NCBI GenBank assembly: GCA_035307385.1
Contig: DATGID010000050.1
Span: 48,682-112,681 of the forward strand
Length of the DNA: 64,000 nucleotides
Direction of reading: 5' to 3'
Source: DATBHW01 sp035307385
Lineage (GTDB): Bacteria; Chloroflexota; Ktedonobacteria; Ktedonobacterales; DATBGS01
Shown here in pieces: positions 50,472 through 59,507 of the stretch. The translations under genes were made by a program, and so were the position numbers. The stretch's first letter is position 1; every line of letters begins with the position of its first letter. Below the pieces are notes generated by a model. It was not told where the DNA came from and ran no database searches. It saw only the letters and a list, made by a program, of their open reading frames with translations.

Positions 50472-51607
50472 CTCCCGAAGAGTATCTGGACTATCTGATT
50501 CAGCAGCACTTGTCCGATGCCTCCTGGCAGCCAGATGTCGACGACGACGATGCGGCTAAACTCGCCGCCGCCGAGGCCGTTGCTCACCTGAATACCTTCG
50601 AGCCGCCACCCTCCCTTGCGGGGCGCATTGAAGCGCGTGTGCGCGAGCGGGCGCGCGAGCCGCAGGCGCGGGCGCAGCACAATGGGCATCTGCTGACCAT
50701 TGTGCCAGAACAGCATGACCGCGTGGTCAGCCTGGAGCCACGCCCCAGCACTGGTCCGCGCCGCTTCCGTGTCCATCACGCCTGGATTGCAGCGCTGAGC
50801 ACAGCGGCGGTGCTGGTGCTGGCTCTGCTGGGGTTGTCGACTGCGGCTGCCGGAAGCCTGCCGGGCGACCCGCTCTATGGCATCAGACATTTCGAGCAGC
50901 AGATGGCGCTCTCCAACGCCAGCAGCCCGGATGACCGCGCTAACCTTCAGATTACCCAGTTGCAAACCGCGCTGGCTGACCTGCAAGCCGAAGTGAGCGA
51001 TGGCCGCTCGGATGATAACATCAGGCAAGCGCTGAGCATCGTCGCCACGGATACCCAGCAAAGCCAGGCAGATGTGGCCGCCTTGTCCCCCGGAACGGCG
51101 CGCGATACGGCGCAGCAATCCCTGGCGACAACGCTGCAATATGAGCAATCCATGCTCTATATGCTGCTGGCGCGGGTCGATTGGCCGCTGCGGCTGGCCT
51201 TCACTCAGCAGCTTGGCGCGCTGGGCGCTGCCGTCCCAACGGTGACGCAGGTGACCATAACGTCGGGGCCGAATCATACGCTGATCTTGAAGCTGACAGG
51301 CGCGAACTTCGCGCCGGGCGCGCGCCTGGTCATCGATGGCCGGGTGCTCGGCACCGTCACGCAGAACACCGGGACCACCCTGACGGCCACCATCGCTGCC
51401 TCCAATTGGCGCGACGATGATGTCGCCGTTGGCGTGGTAAACCCTGATGGCACGGTGGCGCAGAAGATGGTCGGCGATGATGATAATCAGCCCGGCGGCG
51501 ACGACGGCGGGCATGGCACGCCCACTCCTGGCGGCACGCCCACCCCTGGCAGCGGCGGGCATGGCGGCGATGATGGTGGCGGTGGCGATGATGGTGGCGG
51601 CGATTAA
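50468..51607 (+). CDS. DUF5667-like membrane protein, probable sigma-factor partner
   Basis: This is a 379-residue protein. The cytoplasmic N-terminus (100 residues) is acidic and helical, one transmembrane helix follows (AWIAALSTAAVLVLALLGL), then a DUF5667-like domain beginning GSLPGDPLYGIRHFEQQMAL. An IPT/TIG-like beta domain follows (VTITSGPNHTLILKLTGANFAPGA, GVVNPDGTVA), and the C-terminus is low-complexity Gly/Asp with PTPGGTPTPGSGG. The N-terminus could hold the sigma factor, but the usual zinc anti-sigma motif (HxxxCxxC) is absent. Translational coupling to the sigma gene supports a regulatory pair. Confidence 0.65.
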   Translation: MTPEEYLDYLIQQHLSDASWQPDVDDDDAAKLAAAEAVAHLNTFEPPPSLAGRIEARVRERAREPQARAQHNGHLLTIVPEQHDRVVSLEPRPSTGPRRFRVHHAWIAALSTAAVLVLALLGLSTAAAGSLPGDPLYGIRHFEQQMALSNASSPDDRANLQITQLQTALADLQAEVSDGRSDDNIRQALSIVATDTQQSQADVAALSPGTARDTAQQSLATTLQYEQSMLYMLLARVDWPLRLAFTQQLGALGAAVPTVTQVTITSGPNHTLILKLTGANFAPGARLVIDGRVLGTVTQNTGTTLTATIAASNWRDDDVAVGVVNPDGTVAQKMVGDDDNQPGGDDGGHGTPTPGGTPTPGSGGHGGDDGGGGDDGGGD

Positions 51608-51643
51608 CGGCGGCCTGGCGCGGGCCATCATGTTCCGGTGCTG

Positions 51644-52183
51644 CTACTGCGTGGGGAGCGCGTACTGCTGAGCAATCCTGATAGCTGTCTCCTGTGGTGA
51701 GAGTGTGGTGTTATCGATGGTCAATTTGCGTTCATGAACCACCATCGGTATCAAAGCGTCTCTTTGATAGTATTGTTCTATATGCTCTGGAGACATGCCT
51801 TTCGCATATTTGCTTCTGGAGGGATTCGCGATTCGTTCCCGCAGCGCGTCAGGCTGGCACGTCAATTCGACAAAATGTATACTGTTGTGGTCATCCTCGA
51901 TCAACTGCATGACATCAGGGATGAAATGACCGGGAACGCTCGCTTCCGGCGCAAACGTAAAGATCATGCCGTGTATTCCTTCTTCTTTAGCCTTTTGAAA
52001 CGCCATCATCCAGATGATTTCTCTCAGTTCTATAAACGGCTTTGTCCCAAAATCGAAGAGAGCGTAGACCAGATCAACCGTCAGGTGGTTATGGAACAAT
52101 TTATACCTGGTGAGCTTTGCAAGTTCCTGTGCTACGGTGAGCTTCCCGACGCCCGGAGGACCATAGATAAAAATCAACTTCAT
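51644..52183 (-). CDS. P-loop kinase-like protein
   Basis: This is a 179-residue NTPase with Walker A GPPGVGKLT. HNHLTVDLVYALFDFG is typical of a group of small AAA/shikimate-kinase-like proteins, and the later LTCQPDALRERIANPSRSKY contains the lid Arg. Substrate binding residues cannot be assigned, so a nucleoside, sugar or antibiotic kinase role is open. ATG at 52183 is preferred because AAGGA is eight bases upstream; ATG at 52189 lies too close. The gene is convergent with the DUF5667-like gene. Confidence 0.65.
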   Translation of the reverse strand: MKLIFIYGPPGVGKLTVAQELAKLTRYKLFHNHLTVDLVYALFDFGTKPFIELREIIWMMAFQKAKEEGIHGMIFTFAPEASVPGHFIPDVMQLIEDDHNSIHFVELTCQPDALRERIANPSRSKYAKGMSPEHIEQYYQRDALIPMVVHERKLTIDNTTLSPQETAIRIAQQYALPTQ

Positions 52184-52440
52184 CGGCATATTCCTTTCTC
52201 TCTTCCGGCTGCTTTTGGGCATGCCGCGTGCGTCACGATGAATACCAGGTGGCCGTTCCTTGACAGCATGCTTTGAACACAGTATCATGCTGATATGAAA
52301 CCGAACAATCCTCCCACCAATGGTTTGGTCTTGGCCCTGCGAGTTGGGATAGGTGGCGAGCACAGCATGCCTTGTGGCCCAGCGACCCCGCGAAACGTGG
52401 CATGGGCCAGGAAAGGACATGCCCGGTAAGGAGCCACCCG

Positions 52441-53244
52441 ATGGCAGTTTCGCAATCCTCCCTGGCGCGTCTGCTGGTGGTAGAAAGCGCACCTTTATTG
52501 CGCGAAGCCTTGCTCTCGCTGTTGATCGAGGAAGGCTATGCCGCCAGGGGCATTGCTTCGCTGGAAGAAGCGCTGCGCGACCTGGACGAGCAGCCCTATG
52601 ACCTGATTCTGGCGGAACTCTTCGCGGGAGCCTCGAAACATTCGTTTGCCCCTGCGCACGTTCTGCGCCGCCGCGCCCACCCCATTCCTCTGGGCCTCAT
52701 CACCACACAGTCGCGGGTGCTGCAAGCCCCCCGAGCGGCAGGTTTTGCCTTTGCCGTGCCCAGGCCCATTGATGTCTCGCTGCTGCTCACCGAAATTGCC
52801 ACCTGCCTCCAGACTCCGCTCCAGGCCGAGCAGCAGGCCCAGGCGCGGACCATCGAGCGCTTTCTGACCGCCTGGGGTGTGGAAGAATGGAAGAGCATGC
52901 TCAGTTTGTGTACCGAAGAGATCATCTGGTATTCCTCGCCGCTCTTCCCCCTGCCGGTCACCGCTGTCTCTGGCAAAATGGGCGTGCTGCGCCTGGTCAG
53001 CGACATCCGACGGAATTATCAGAGTTTGCGCGTCGAAGCGCAGAAAGTTTATGATCGGCCTCATGGCCTGGCGGCGCGCGTCTTTGGCTCCGCTGCCGAG
53101 CGCGGGCGCGGCTGGCAGTTGTTCAGCGGCACAGCCCTGTTTGCCTTTGAAGGCGAACGCATCTGCCAGATCGGCCTTCCGCTGTCGTATCAGCGCTGGA
53201 AAGGCTTACTGGAACCCCCTGGCGCATCCTTTGGGGCGGGCTGA
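52441..53244 (+). CDS. Degenerate receiver domain fused to an NTF2-like domain
   Basis: This is a 267-residue protein. Residues 8-125 look like a CheY-type receiver, RLLVVESAPLLREALLSLLIEEGY. However, the usual acidic pair is reduced (VES) and the phospho-acceptor position in LILAEL is Glu, so phosphorylation is unlikely. Residues 140-250 (RFLTAWGVEEWKSMLSLCTEEIIWYSSP, SGKMGVLRLVSDIRRNYQSLRVEAQKVYD) look like an NTF2/SnoaL domain. ATG at 52441 has AAGGAG seven bases upstream. The last 55 bases overlap the convergent CheB/CheR/kinase gene. It may be a pseudo-receiver output or scaffold. Confidence 0.6.
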   Translation: MAVSQSSLARLLVVESAPLLREALLSLLIEEGYAARGIASLEEALRDLDEQPYDLILAELFAGASKHSFAPAHVLRRRAHPIPLGLITTQSRVLQAPRAAGFAFAVPRPIDVSLLLTEIATCLQTPLQAEQQAQARTIERFLTAWGVEEWKSMLSLCTEEIIWYSSPLFPLPVTAVSGKMGVLRLVSDIRRNYQSLRVEAQKVYDRPHGLAARVFGSAAERGRGWQLFSGTALFAFEGERICQIGLPLSYQRWKGLLEPPGASFGAG

Positions 53245-56200
53245 CCCTCTTTCTCTGGCAACAGCAGAGGCAAGCGAATGGTAAAGGTCGTGCCTTTCCC
53301 TTCGGAAGAGTCCACGCTAATCCTGCCGTTGTGCGCGGTCACCAATTCGCGCACGATATAGAGGCCCAGCCCCAACCCTCGCTTCGTCTGCCGGTCACTG
53401 CGCGCCGCCTGGTAAAAGCGCGAAAAGAGATGCGGCAGATCGGCCTGGGGAATGCCCTGGCCGTAATCCTGCACCTGCACTTCGGCCTCGTTCTCCACCT
53501 GCCGCACGCGCACGTCGATCTGCTTTGACTGGGGCGCGTAGGTCATGGCGTTGTTGAGCAGATTCAGCAGGATTTGCTCCAGCCGCCCGGTGTCGCCAGA
53601 GACGCTGAGCGGGTTGGTTTGCACCTCCAGGTGGATCGTCTGGCTGGTCGCTGTTGTCTGCGCAACTTCCACCGTCTGGGCCACCAGTTCATCCAGCCGC
53701 ACCGGCGCAAGGTTGAGGGTATATTTGCCGGTTTGCAGCCGACCGACATCCAGCAAATCATCGACCATGCGCACCAGTTGCCGCGTCTGGCGCAGCGCTC
53801 GCTCGGCATAGCGGCGCTGCGGCGCGTCGGCGGGCAAGCCTTCCACCTGTTTCAGCAGCAGTTGCAGCGTGCCTTGCAGCGGTGTCAACGGCGTGCGCAG
53901 TTCGTGGCTTGCCAGCGACATGAACTCATCTTGCAGGCGGTGTATGCTGCGCTCGGTAATATCGCGAATGGCGACCACACCGGCTTGTTGCTCGTTGCCA
54001 GGGCTGTGAATAGGCTGTCCGATGGCCTCGAACCAGCGCCGCGTGCCATCTGCGTCGGTGAGGGTAAACTCCATCCTGAACGATTCGCCCCGCGCCGCCC
54101 GCTCGCGCGGTGTGGACCCCGGGGGCAGCAGATGGCCGTCTTCATCGCGGGCCATGAACTGCTCGTCGGGGCCGCCAAACATCTCGGCATAGGCGGGGTT
54201 CGACATCGTCAGCGCGCCGTCGCGGTTGACCACCAGCAGCGCGCTGGGCATGCTGGAAAGAATCGCCTCCAGCCGCGCGCGTTCTTCCACGCTGACGTGC
54301 GCCATGTCTTGCAATTCCTGGCTGCGCGCGTGCAGGTCGTCGTTGGTGGTGTTCAATTCCTCGATGGTGGACTGCAATTCCTCGTTCAGCGTCTCAAGCT
54401 CTTCGTTGGTGGCCTGCAACTCTTCATTCAGCGTTTCCACTTCTTCAGTGGCGGCCTGGGCCTCTTCGGTGCTCAGCAAAAACTCTTCGTTGGTGGTGCG
54501 CAGTTCTTCGTTGCTGCTGGTCAATTCCTGGTTGGCTTCCACCAGTTGCCGGTTCGTTTCCACCAACCGCTGCATCAGTTGTTCCTGGCGCGCAGCTTCG
54601 TCTGACCGCGCGGTTTGAATCTGCTCCAGTTCATGGGTGGTTTCCTGAAGCTGGCGTTCCAAAAGCTGTCGCCGCTGTATCAGGGCGGTAATGTCATAGA
54701 TCACCACCATGGCGCTGTCCACCATGCTGCGCTCGCCTTCGCTGCGCTGGGGATGGCAGACGATCTGGAGATAGCGCAGGTCGCCCGTGGTGACCTCTTC
54801 AATCGCAAACTCGTCTACCGTGGCATCCGTCCCCATACGGAAGGCCAGATCAACGGCTGCGCGCAGCCGCTGGGTCGATGGCGATTGGGTGAGGTGAATC
54901 AGGTCTTCGCCCACCGCCGCGCCGTGAATGGCAAGATAGCCCCGCGCCGCGCTGTTGATACCCTGGATGTCGTAATGCCTATCCACCACCACCAGCCCCA
55001 CCGGCAGGCGCAGCAAGACGCTTTCGTTGATGTTGCGCACGCGCTGCATGACCTCTTTTTGGCGCTGGCCCGATTCGTGGCCGCTGGGTGTGCGGCGGGT
55101 CAGGGCCAGGCGCTGCGGGGGCGCGGGTGTGGGCGTGGTGAAACGCGCCAGCGGCATCAGGATGCGGTCGCCCTGGCGGCGATAGACCTTGTGCTGCTTG
55201 TGCTGAAGCACATAAAACTCGGAAAGCGGGCTGGTGGATTCTGCCTTGCCCAGCACCAGATAGCCGCCGTCGCGCAGCGAATAGGCAAAGAGTTGCAGCG
55301 TGCGCTGTTGCAGGTCGGGCGTGAAATAGATCATCACATTGCGGCAGACGGCCATGTCGATATTGGGGAACGGCGCGCGCTGCCCCAGGTCGTGCTGGCC
55401 GAAGACGGTCAGGCTGCGCACGCGCTTTTTGATCTGAAAGTGGTTCTCGTCCTTGCTGAAGTAGCGGGTGATCAGTTCTTCGGGCACGCCGCTCAGCGCC
55501 GAAGCGGGATAGATGCCGCGCCGGGCAAACGCCACGGCCTCGGCATCGACATCGGTGGCGAAGATGCGCACATTGAACTGATCGAGTTCCGCGCCCAGCG
55601 CCTCCGACATCAGGATTGCCAGCGAATAGGCTTCTTCGCCCGTGGCGCAGCCAGCAGACCAGATGCGTATTTCGTTGTCTCGGCTGCGGGCGTATTTGAT
55701 GATATCCGGCAGCACTTCGTCGCGCAGATAGGCAAAGAGTTCCGGGTCGCGGAAAAATTCGGTCACTTTAATCAAAAAGGCATTGATAAGCTGTGGATAC
55801 TCTTCGGGGTGGGTATCCAGATATTGCACATAGCCTTCCAGGTTTTCGGTGTCGGTGGCAACAATGCGGCGCTGCAAGCGGCGCAGAATCGTCGGCGTTT
55901 TATAGCTGTTGAAGTCCAGGCCATAGCGCGTGCGTACTTCTTCCAGAAAGGCTTCCAGCGCTTTCTTTTCGTCAGGGCGGGTGGGCACTGGCACCCCGGC
56001 TATCAGGTCTCGCAAGATGTGGCCCATGCGCTCCAGGGTCGCCACGATGTCCACCGTGTTAGGGGCCAGCGAAAGCGGCATGCCGGGATAGGTGGCCGTG
56101 TCGGGGTCTTGAATGATGACTGTGCCCCCCGCTTTCTTGACCGTCCGCGCGCCTGCCGCGCCATCCGTGCCGGTGCCGCTCAAGATCACGGCAATCAGCC

Positions 56201-56567
56201 GCTCGCCATAGACCTCTGCCGCGCTGGTCAGCAGCAGATCGATGGAGGGTTTGAAGCGCCCGGCACTGTCCTCTTGTAATTCGATAGCCGAGTCGGTAAT
56301 ATGAATCTGGCGATTAGAGGGCACGACATAGATCACGCCTGGTTCCAGGTGCTCGTGTTCGCCAGAAGTGCGCACCGGCAGCGTGCTGCGCCTGCCCAGG
56401 ATTTCTGCCAGATGACTGGGACGATTGGGGTCCAGATGCTGGGCGATCACAATGGGCGCGGGAAAATCGGTGGGCAACGTTGCTACCAGCGTCGAAAGCG
56501 CGTCAATTCCACCAGCAGAGGAGCCAATCACAACGAGATGTCTAAGCGGCGTCACCTTTGAAGCCAT
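53190..56567 (-). CDS. CheB-CheR-PAS-histidine kinase fusion
   Basis: This is a 1125-residue hybrid. It opens with a CheB methylesterase domain (VVIGSSAGGIDAL, IAQHLDPNRPSHLAEIL, VILSGTGTDGAAG), then a CheR methyltransferase domain (RIWSAGCATGEEAYSLAILM, VCRNVMIYF). A PAS domain follows (VVVDRHYDIQGINSAARGYL), then a long coiled coil of about 100 residues (repeated TNEEL/TLNEELQ), a second PAS (LLVVNRDGALTMSNPAYAEMFG), and a HisKA/HATPase_c kinase with phospho-His in SLASHELRTPL, N box LNLLNNAMTYAP and GLGLGLYIV. It is cytoplasmic, as no transmembrane helix is seen. It is divergent from the second CheB gene. Confidence 0.88.
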   Translation of the reverse strand: MASKVTPLRHLVVIGSSAGGIDALSTLVATLPTDFPAPIVIAQHLDPNRPSHLAEILGRRSTLPVRTSGEHEHLEPGVIYVVPSNRQIHITDSAIELQEDSAGRFKPSIDLLLTSAAEVYGERLIAVILSGTGTDGAAGARTVKKAGGTVIIQDPDTATYPGMPLSLAPNTVDIVATLERMGHILRDLIAGVPVPTRPDEKKALEAFLEEVRTRYGLDFNSYKTPTILRRLQRRIVATDTENLEGYVQYLDTHPEEYPQLINAFLIKVTEFFRDPELFAYLRDEVLPDIIKYARSRDNEIRIWSAGCATGEEAYSLAILMSEALGAELDQFNVRIFATDVDAEAVAFARRGIYPASALSGVPEELITRYFSKDENHFQIKKRVRSLTVFGQHDLGQRAPFPNIDMAVCRNVMIYFTPDLQQRTLQLFAYSLRDGGYLVLGKAESTSPLSEFYVLQHKQHKVYRRQGDRILMPLARFTTPTPAPPQRLALTRRTPSGHESGQRQKEVMQRVRNINESVLLRLPVGLVVVDRHYDIQGINSAARGYLAIHGAAVGEDLIHLTQSPSTQRLRAAVDLAFRMGTDATVDEFAIEEVTTGDLRYLQIVCHPQRSEGERSMVDSAMVVIYDITALIQRRQLLERQLQETTHELEQIQTARSDEAARQEQLMQRLVETNRQLVEANQELTSSNEELRTTNEEFLLSTEEAQAATEEVETLNEELQATNEELETLNEELQSTIEELNTTNDDLHARSQELQDMAHVSVEERARLEAILSSMPSALLVVNRDGALTMSNPAYAEMFGGPDEQFMARDEDGHLLPPGSTPRERAARGESFRMEFTLTDADGTRRWFEAIGQPIHSPGNEQQAGVVAIRDITERSIHRLQDEFMSLASHELRTPLTPLQGTLQLLLKQVEGLPADAPQRRYAERALRQTRQLVRMVDDLLDVGRLQTGKYTLNLAPVRLDELVAQTVEVAQTTATSQTIHLEVQTNPLSVSGDTGRLEQILLNLLNNAMTYAPQSKQIDVRVRQVENEAEVQVQDYGQGIPQADLPHLFSRFYQAARSDRQTKRGLGLGLYIVRELVTAHNGRISVDSSEGKGTTFTIRLPLLLPEKEGQPAPKDAPGGSSKPFQR

Positions 56568-56829
56568 AAGACCACCCCCCATCCTTGTCTGCCCGCCAGC
56601 GCGTGTACATAAGCGCCGGGCCGCCTGAACCGTTTTAACCCGTTATCCTGTAAGCAGCATTCATCCCTACATTATACATTCTTTCAAGCGCTTTAGCTCA
56701 GCACCGGCAATGGCATGCATTATGCACGCCAGATGAAAAACAAGAGCATGTACGCGCGCGTTGATGAGAGGGGACGCGGGGACTGACCCCGGAAGAGGGA
56801 AATGGCGCACATGGATAAGGACAACAGCC

Positions 56830-57879
56830 ATGGAGAGAAAAAAAGCTCCGCCTGGGCACGATATCATCGTTGTAGGCGCTTCTACCGGTGGCGTTGAGGC
56901 GCTGGCGGCGCTGGTTCAGCAGTTCCAGCCGGACCTGTCGGCGGCGGTTTTTGTCTGCGTGCATATTCCGCCCCAGGCGACCAGTGTCCTGCCTACCATC
57001 CTTGAGCGCTCTGGCCTCCTGCCCGCCAGACACGCGATTGATGGCGAACTGATTCAGCCAGGGCGCATTTACGTGGCCCCGCCCGATTTCCATCTGCTGG
57101 TTGAACGCGGATATGCGCGCGTGATGCGTGGGCCACGCGAGAACCGCAGTCGGCCTGCCGTGGACCCGCTCTTTCGCAGCGCCGCCCGCGTCTATGGGCC
57201 GCGCGTGATTGGCGTGGTGCTGACCGGCGCGCTCAACGATGGAACGGCGGGCCTGCTGGCGGTCAAAAGGCGCGGCGGCCTGGCCGTGGTCCAGGACCCG
57301 GCAGATGCGTTTTTCCCCTCCATGCCCGAAAGCGCGCTGGAATATGTCAAAGCTGATTACTGCCTGCCTCTCGACGAGATCGGCCCGCTGCTGATGCGTC
57401 TGGCGCGCGAACCAGCGCCAGCGGAGTCGGCCTTTCCGGTGCCAGAGGAGATGGAGGAAGAAGCGAAGATTCTGGAAATGGACGAGATCACCATGGAAAG
57501 CGAGCAGCGGCCAGGGAAAATCTCCGTTTTCACCTGCCCGGAGTGCAAAGGCCCACTCTGGGAACTGCGCGACGGCGATCTGCTGCGCTTTCGCTGCCGC
57601 CAGGGCCACGCCTTTACCGGCGAAACGATGATGGCCGAGCAAACGGATGCCGTGGAAGATGCCCTCTGGACGGCCCTCAACATCCTGCAAGAGAGCGCGC
57701 AGATGTCCGAGCGCATGGCCGCCGAATCGCGCCAGCGCAGCCGTAACTTTGCCGCTGCGCACTTCGATGAGATGGCCCGCGAAAAGTGGGGACGCGCCGA
57801 TACCCTGCGCCGCGTGCTCCTCAACGCCAATAACGAGGCACCGCCCAATGAGGCCGCCCCGGATGAGGCGCAAGCGTGA
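56830..57879 (+). CDS. CheB-type methylesterase without receiver domain
   Basis: This is a 349-residue protein. Residues 9-190 form the methylesterase domain: VVGASTGGVEALAAL with the nucleophile Ser, VHIPPQATSVLPTILERSG with the His, and VLTGALNDGTAGLL with the Asp. There is no receiver domain, so phosphorylation control is absent. The C-terminus adds a zinc-ribbon-like segment (CPECKGPLWELRDGDLLRFRCRQGH) and a helical tail. AAGGA lies eight bases before ATG 56830. The partner is presumably the divergent CheB/CheR/kinase; classic chemotaxis genes are not in the window. Repeat R4 begins a few bases after the stop. Confidence 0.83.
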   Translation: MERKKAPPGHDIIVVGASTGGVEALAALVQQFQPDLSAAVFVCVHIPPQATSVLPTILERSGLLPARHAIDGELIQPGRIYVAPPDFHLLVERGYARVMRGPRENRSRPAVDPLFRSAARVYGPRVIGVVLTGALNDGTAGLLAVKRRGGLAVVQDPADAFFPSMPESALEYVKADYCLPLDEIGPLLMRLAREPAPAESAFPVPEEMEEEAKILEMDEITMESEQRPGKISVFTCPECKGPLWELRDGDLLRFRCRQGHAFTGETMMAEQTDAVEDALWTALNILQESAQMSERMAAESRQRSRNFAAAHFDEMAREKWGRADTLRRVLLNANNEAPPNEAAPDEAQA

Positions 57880-57889
57880 GGGGCGCGGG

Positions 57890-58130
57890 CTGGCGACTTT
57901 AGTCGCGCCTAGGGGCCTGCGGCCACCCTCGTTAGCTGCCGAGGGCACAGCAAGTCCCTCTTCAGGGACTCCCCGCTCGCAATGGCGCAGCGTTGGCAAC
58001 AAGGAGCAAGCGCCTCGTATGCCAGGGCTGGGGGAACCCGCGCAGGCGGGTTTGGCCGTGCCCTCGGCAGCTAACGAGGGTGGCCGCAGGCCCTTAGGCG
58101 CGGTTTCCCCCGGAGGGGGCACGGCAACCT
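57890..58130. repeat. Palindromic repeat R4, with 45-bp arms
   Basis: Left arm 57904-57948 and right arm 58058-58102 match as an inverted repeat with one mismatch in 45 bases. The interior has hairpin GTCCCT/AGGGAC, and AACCCGC/GCGGGTT with reversed loop. Flanking modules are GACTTTAGTC on the left and CCCCCGGAGGGGG on the right, the latter shared with R1. The copy lies beyond the CheB stop and carries the stop codon and last residues of the 58094 gene. Confidence 0.87.
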
Positions 58131-58711
58131 CCAGCGGGGTTGGGGGCGTCCAGTTCGCCAACGCGCCTGGCTGCCACCTGAAGCGCCTGGAATCCATCCG
58201 GCAAGGCCAGCGGCTCTGCGGAATGCAGGCAGAACTCCAGGCCAGGGCCAAGCACCATCTGGCGCTGCCAGAGCGCCACGCCCGGCTGGCCGGTGATGCC
58301 CGCAAGCTGCTGCAAGCACGCCGCATAGGTGAGATCGGCTGGCTTGCTGAACCAGGTGGCATAGCCATGCTGCGCCGGGAACGCCGGGCTGCCCTGCGCC
58401 AGCGCGTAGACGCCGCCCTTGCCGCCGCCCGCCATGCGCGCCACCGCCAGATGCGTTTCCCCATGCGGCGGGCTGATTGCCGCGCCATTGAGCACGCCCA
58501 GCGCCGCGAAATCTTCGACGAGATACCAATCCTCATACGCCGCCTGCCCGCGATTGGCCCAGGGAAGCTGCTGCACAGCCAGCGCCCAGGACCGCTGGAA
58601 TCCCTGCGGCGGGTGCGCCGCGAGCGAGCGCATGAAGGCGCGCAAAGCGTCTTCATATTCGGCTGAAGGGATGGACTCCAGCGGCCAGTGCGTAAAGAAA
58701 TAGGCGAGCAT
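58094..58711 (-). CDS. Hypothetical protein ending inside repeat R4
   Basis: The product is 205 residues, from ATG 58711 (MLAYFFTHWPLESIPS). It has a helix-rich first half (EYEDALRAFMRSLAAHPPQGF), a short WYLVEDFAALGVLNGAAI stretch and a beta-rich C-terminal half (GVALWQRQMVLGPGLEFCLHS). No family is recognised. The last about ten residues (GGCRAPSGGNRA) and the TAA stop come from R4, which suggests that the natural C-terminus was replaced or extended by the repeat. Confidence 0.55.
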   Translation of the reverse strand: MLAYFFTHWPLESIPSAEYEDALRAFMRSLAAHPPQGFQRSWALAVQQLPWANRGQAAYEDWYLVEDFAALGVLNGAAISPPHGETHLAVARMAGGGKGGVYALAQGSPAFPAQHGYATWFSKPADLTYAACLQQLAGITGQPGVALWQRQMVLGPGLEFCLHSAEPLALPDGFQALQVAARRVGELDAPNPAGGCRAPSGGNRA

Positions 58712-58716
58712 CGTCG

Positions 58717-59190
58717 CTATTGCCCTGCTGATGGGTTATCTGGCGGATAGGGAATCTCCCTGCCGCCTTCCTGATACGTTGCTGGCGCTGATCCCTGCGC
58801 TGGCGGTGGATAGGGCGACTGGTAGGGCGCTTGATAGGGCGCTTGCAGCGGCGGAGCCATCCAGCCCATGTTCCCAATGTTGGTGGTAATCGGCCTGAGC
58901 AGCGCGCCCAGGATGATGGTGACGCCAACAGGCAGCAGAATCCAGGGCCAGAAGCCGATCAGAAAGCAGAGGCCGAGGCCCGCCAGCCAGACCGCGCCGT
59001 GCAGCCCGCCATAGACGCCGCGTGGATTGTACGTGCTGATGGACCCGATCAAGGTAGTGGCTGCCAGGGCAAAAAAGAAAATGGGCAGGAAGAGATCGCC
59101 TTGACTGCGCGAAAAGAAGAACGCAAACGCCAGACCAATGATGAGCAGCCCCCCTGCCACGCCTCGCAATGGGTTTTGTTGCGGTCGCAT
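58717..59190 (-). CDS. Small membrane protein with Pro/Tyr-rich tail
   Basis: This is a 157-residue protein with four hydrophobic helices (GGLLIIGLAFAFFF, LFLPIFFFALAATTLIG, GAVWLAGLGLCFLIGF, WILLPVGVTIILGAL) and a cytoplasmic or exposed tail rich in Pro, Tyr and Gln (QAPYQAPYQSPYPPP). ATG at 59190 has GAAGGTGG five bases upstream. The APYQxPY repeats may be a binding tail. The function is unknown. It is upstream of the 58094 gene by five bases, so the two are probably cotranscribed. Confidence 0.6.
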   Translation of the reverse strand: MRPQQNPLRGVAGGLLIIGLAFAFFFSRSQGDLFLPIFFFALAATTLIGSISTYNPRGVYGGLHGAVWLAGLGLCFLIGFWPWILLPVGVTIILGALLRPITTNIGNMGWMAPPLQAPYQAPYQSPYPPPAQGSAPATYQEGGREIPYPPDNPSAGQ

Positions 59191-59265
59191 AGGTTCCACC
59201 TTCCATGTGTTTCAAATACAACAAGCCGCGCGTCTGCATTATACCCCTTGCTGTAAATCCCCAGG

Positions 59266-59350
59266 TTGTTGGTCGCGCCGGGCGTCCCTTCGGGCCTTTT
59301 CCATAAGTTCCTCTTCAGGGACTCCCCTCCCGCGTGGGCGGAGCATTCTA
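59266..59350. repeat. Palindromic repeat R5 (degenerate half element)
   Basis: It contains AGTTCCTCTTCAGGGACTCC, a changed copy of the hairpin of R3/R4, and the sequence CTCCCCTCCCGCGTGGGCG, also present in R2. It lies in the gap 59191-59507, which otherwise has no supported feature. Confidence 0.65.
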
Positions 59351-59507
59351 TTTGCGCCGCCGCCCACATGATGCGCAACGAGATGAGGGAACCCAACAAG
59401 AGAAGCCTTCTCATAAATGCGACAAAGCCTGTGAACATGATAGGATGTGATGTGAGGGGCATTTCGCCAATCCAATGAGTGACCGAGACGCTGCAAAGGA
59501 AACGAAC

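Noticed and set aside
54615..56279. A 554-residue open frame on the plus strand
   Set aside because: It is antisense to the CheB/CheR/kinase gene, which has clear motifs throughout.
56698..58656. A 652-residue open frame on the minus strand
   Set aside because: It runs opposite the CheB gene and through repeat R4; the sequence is low-complexity and lacks any domain.
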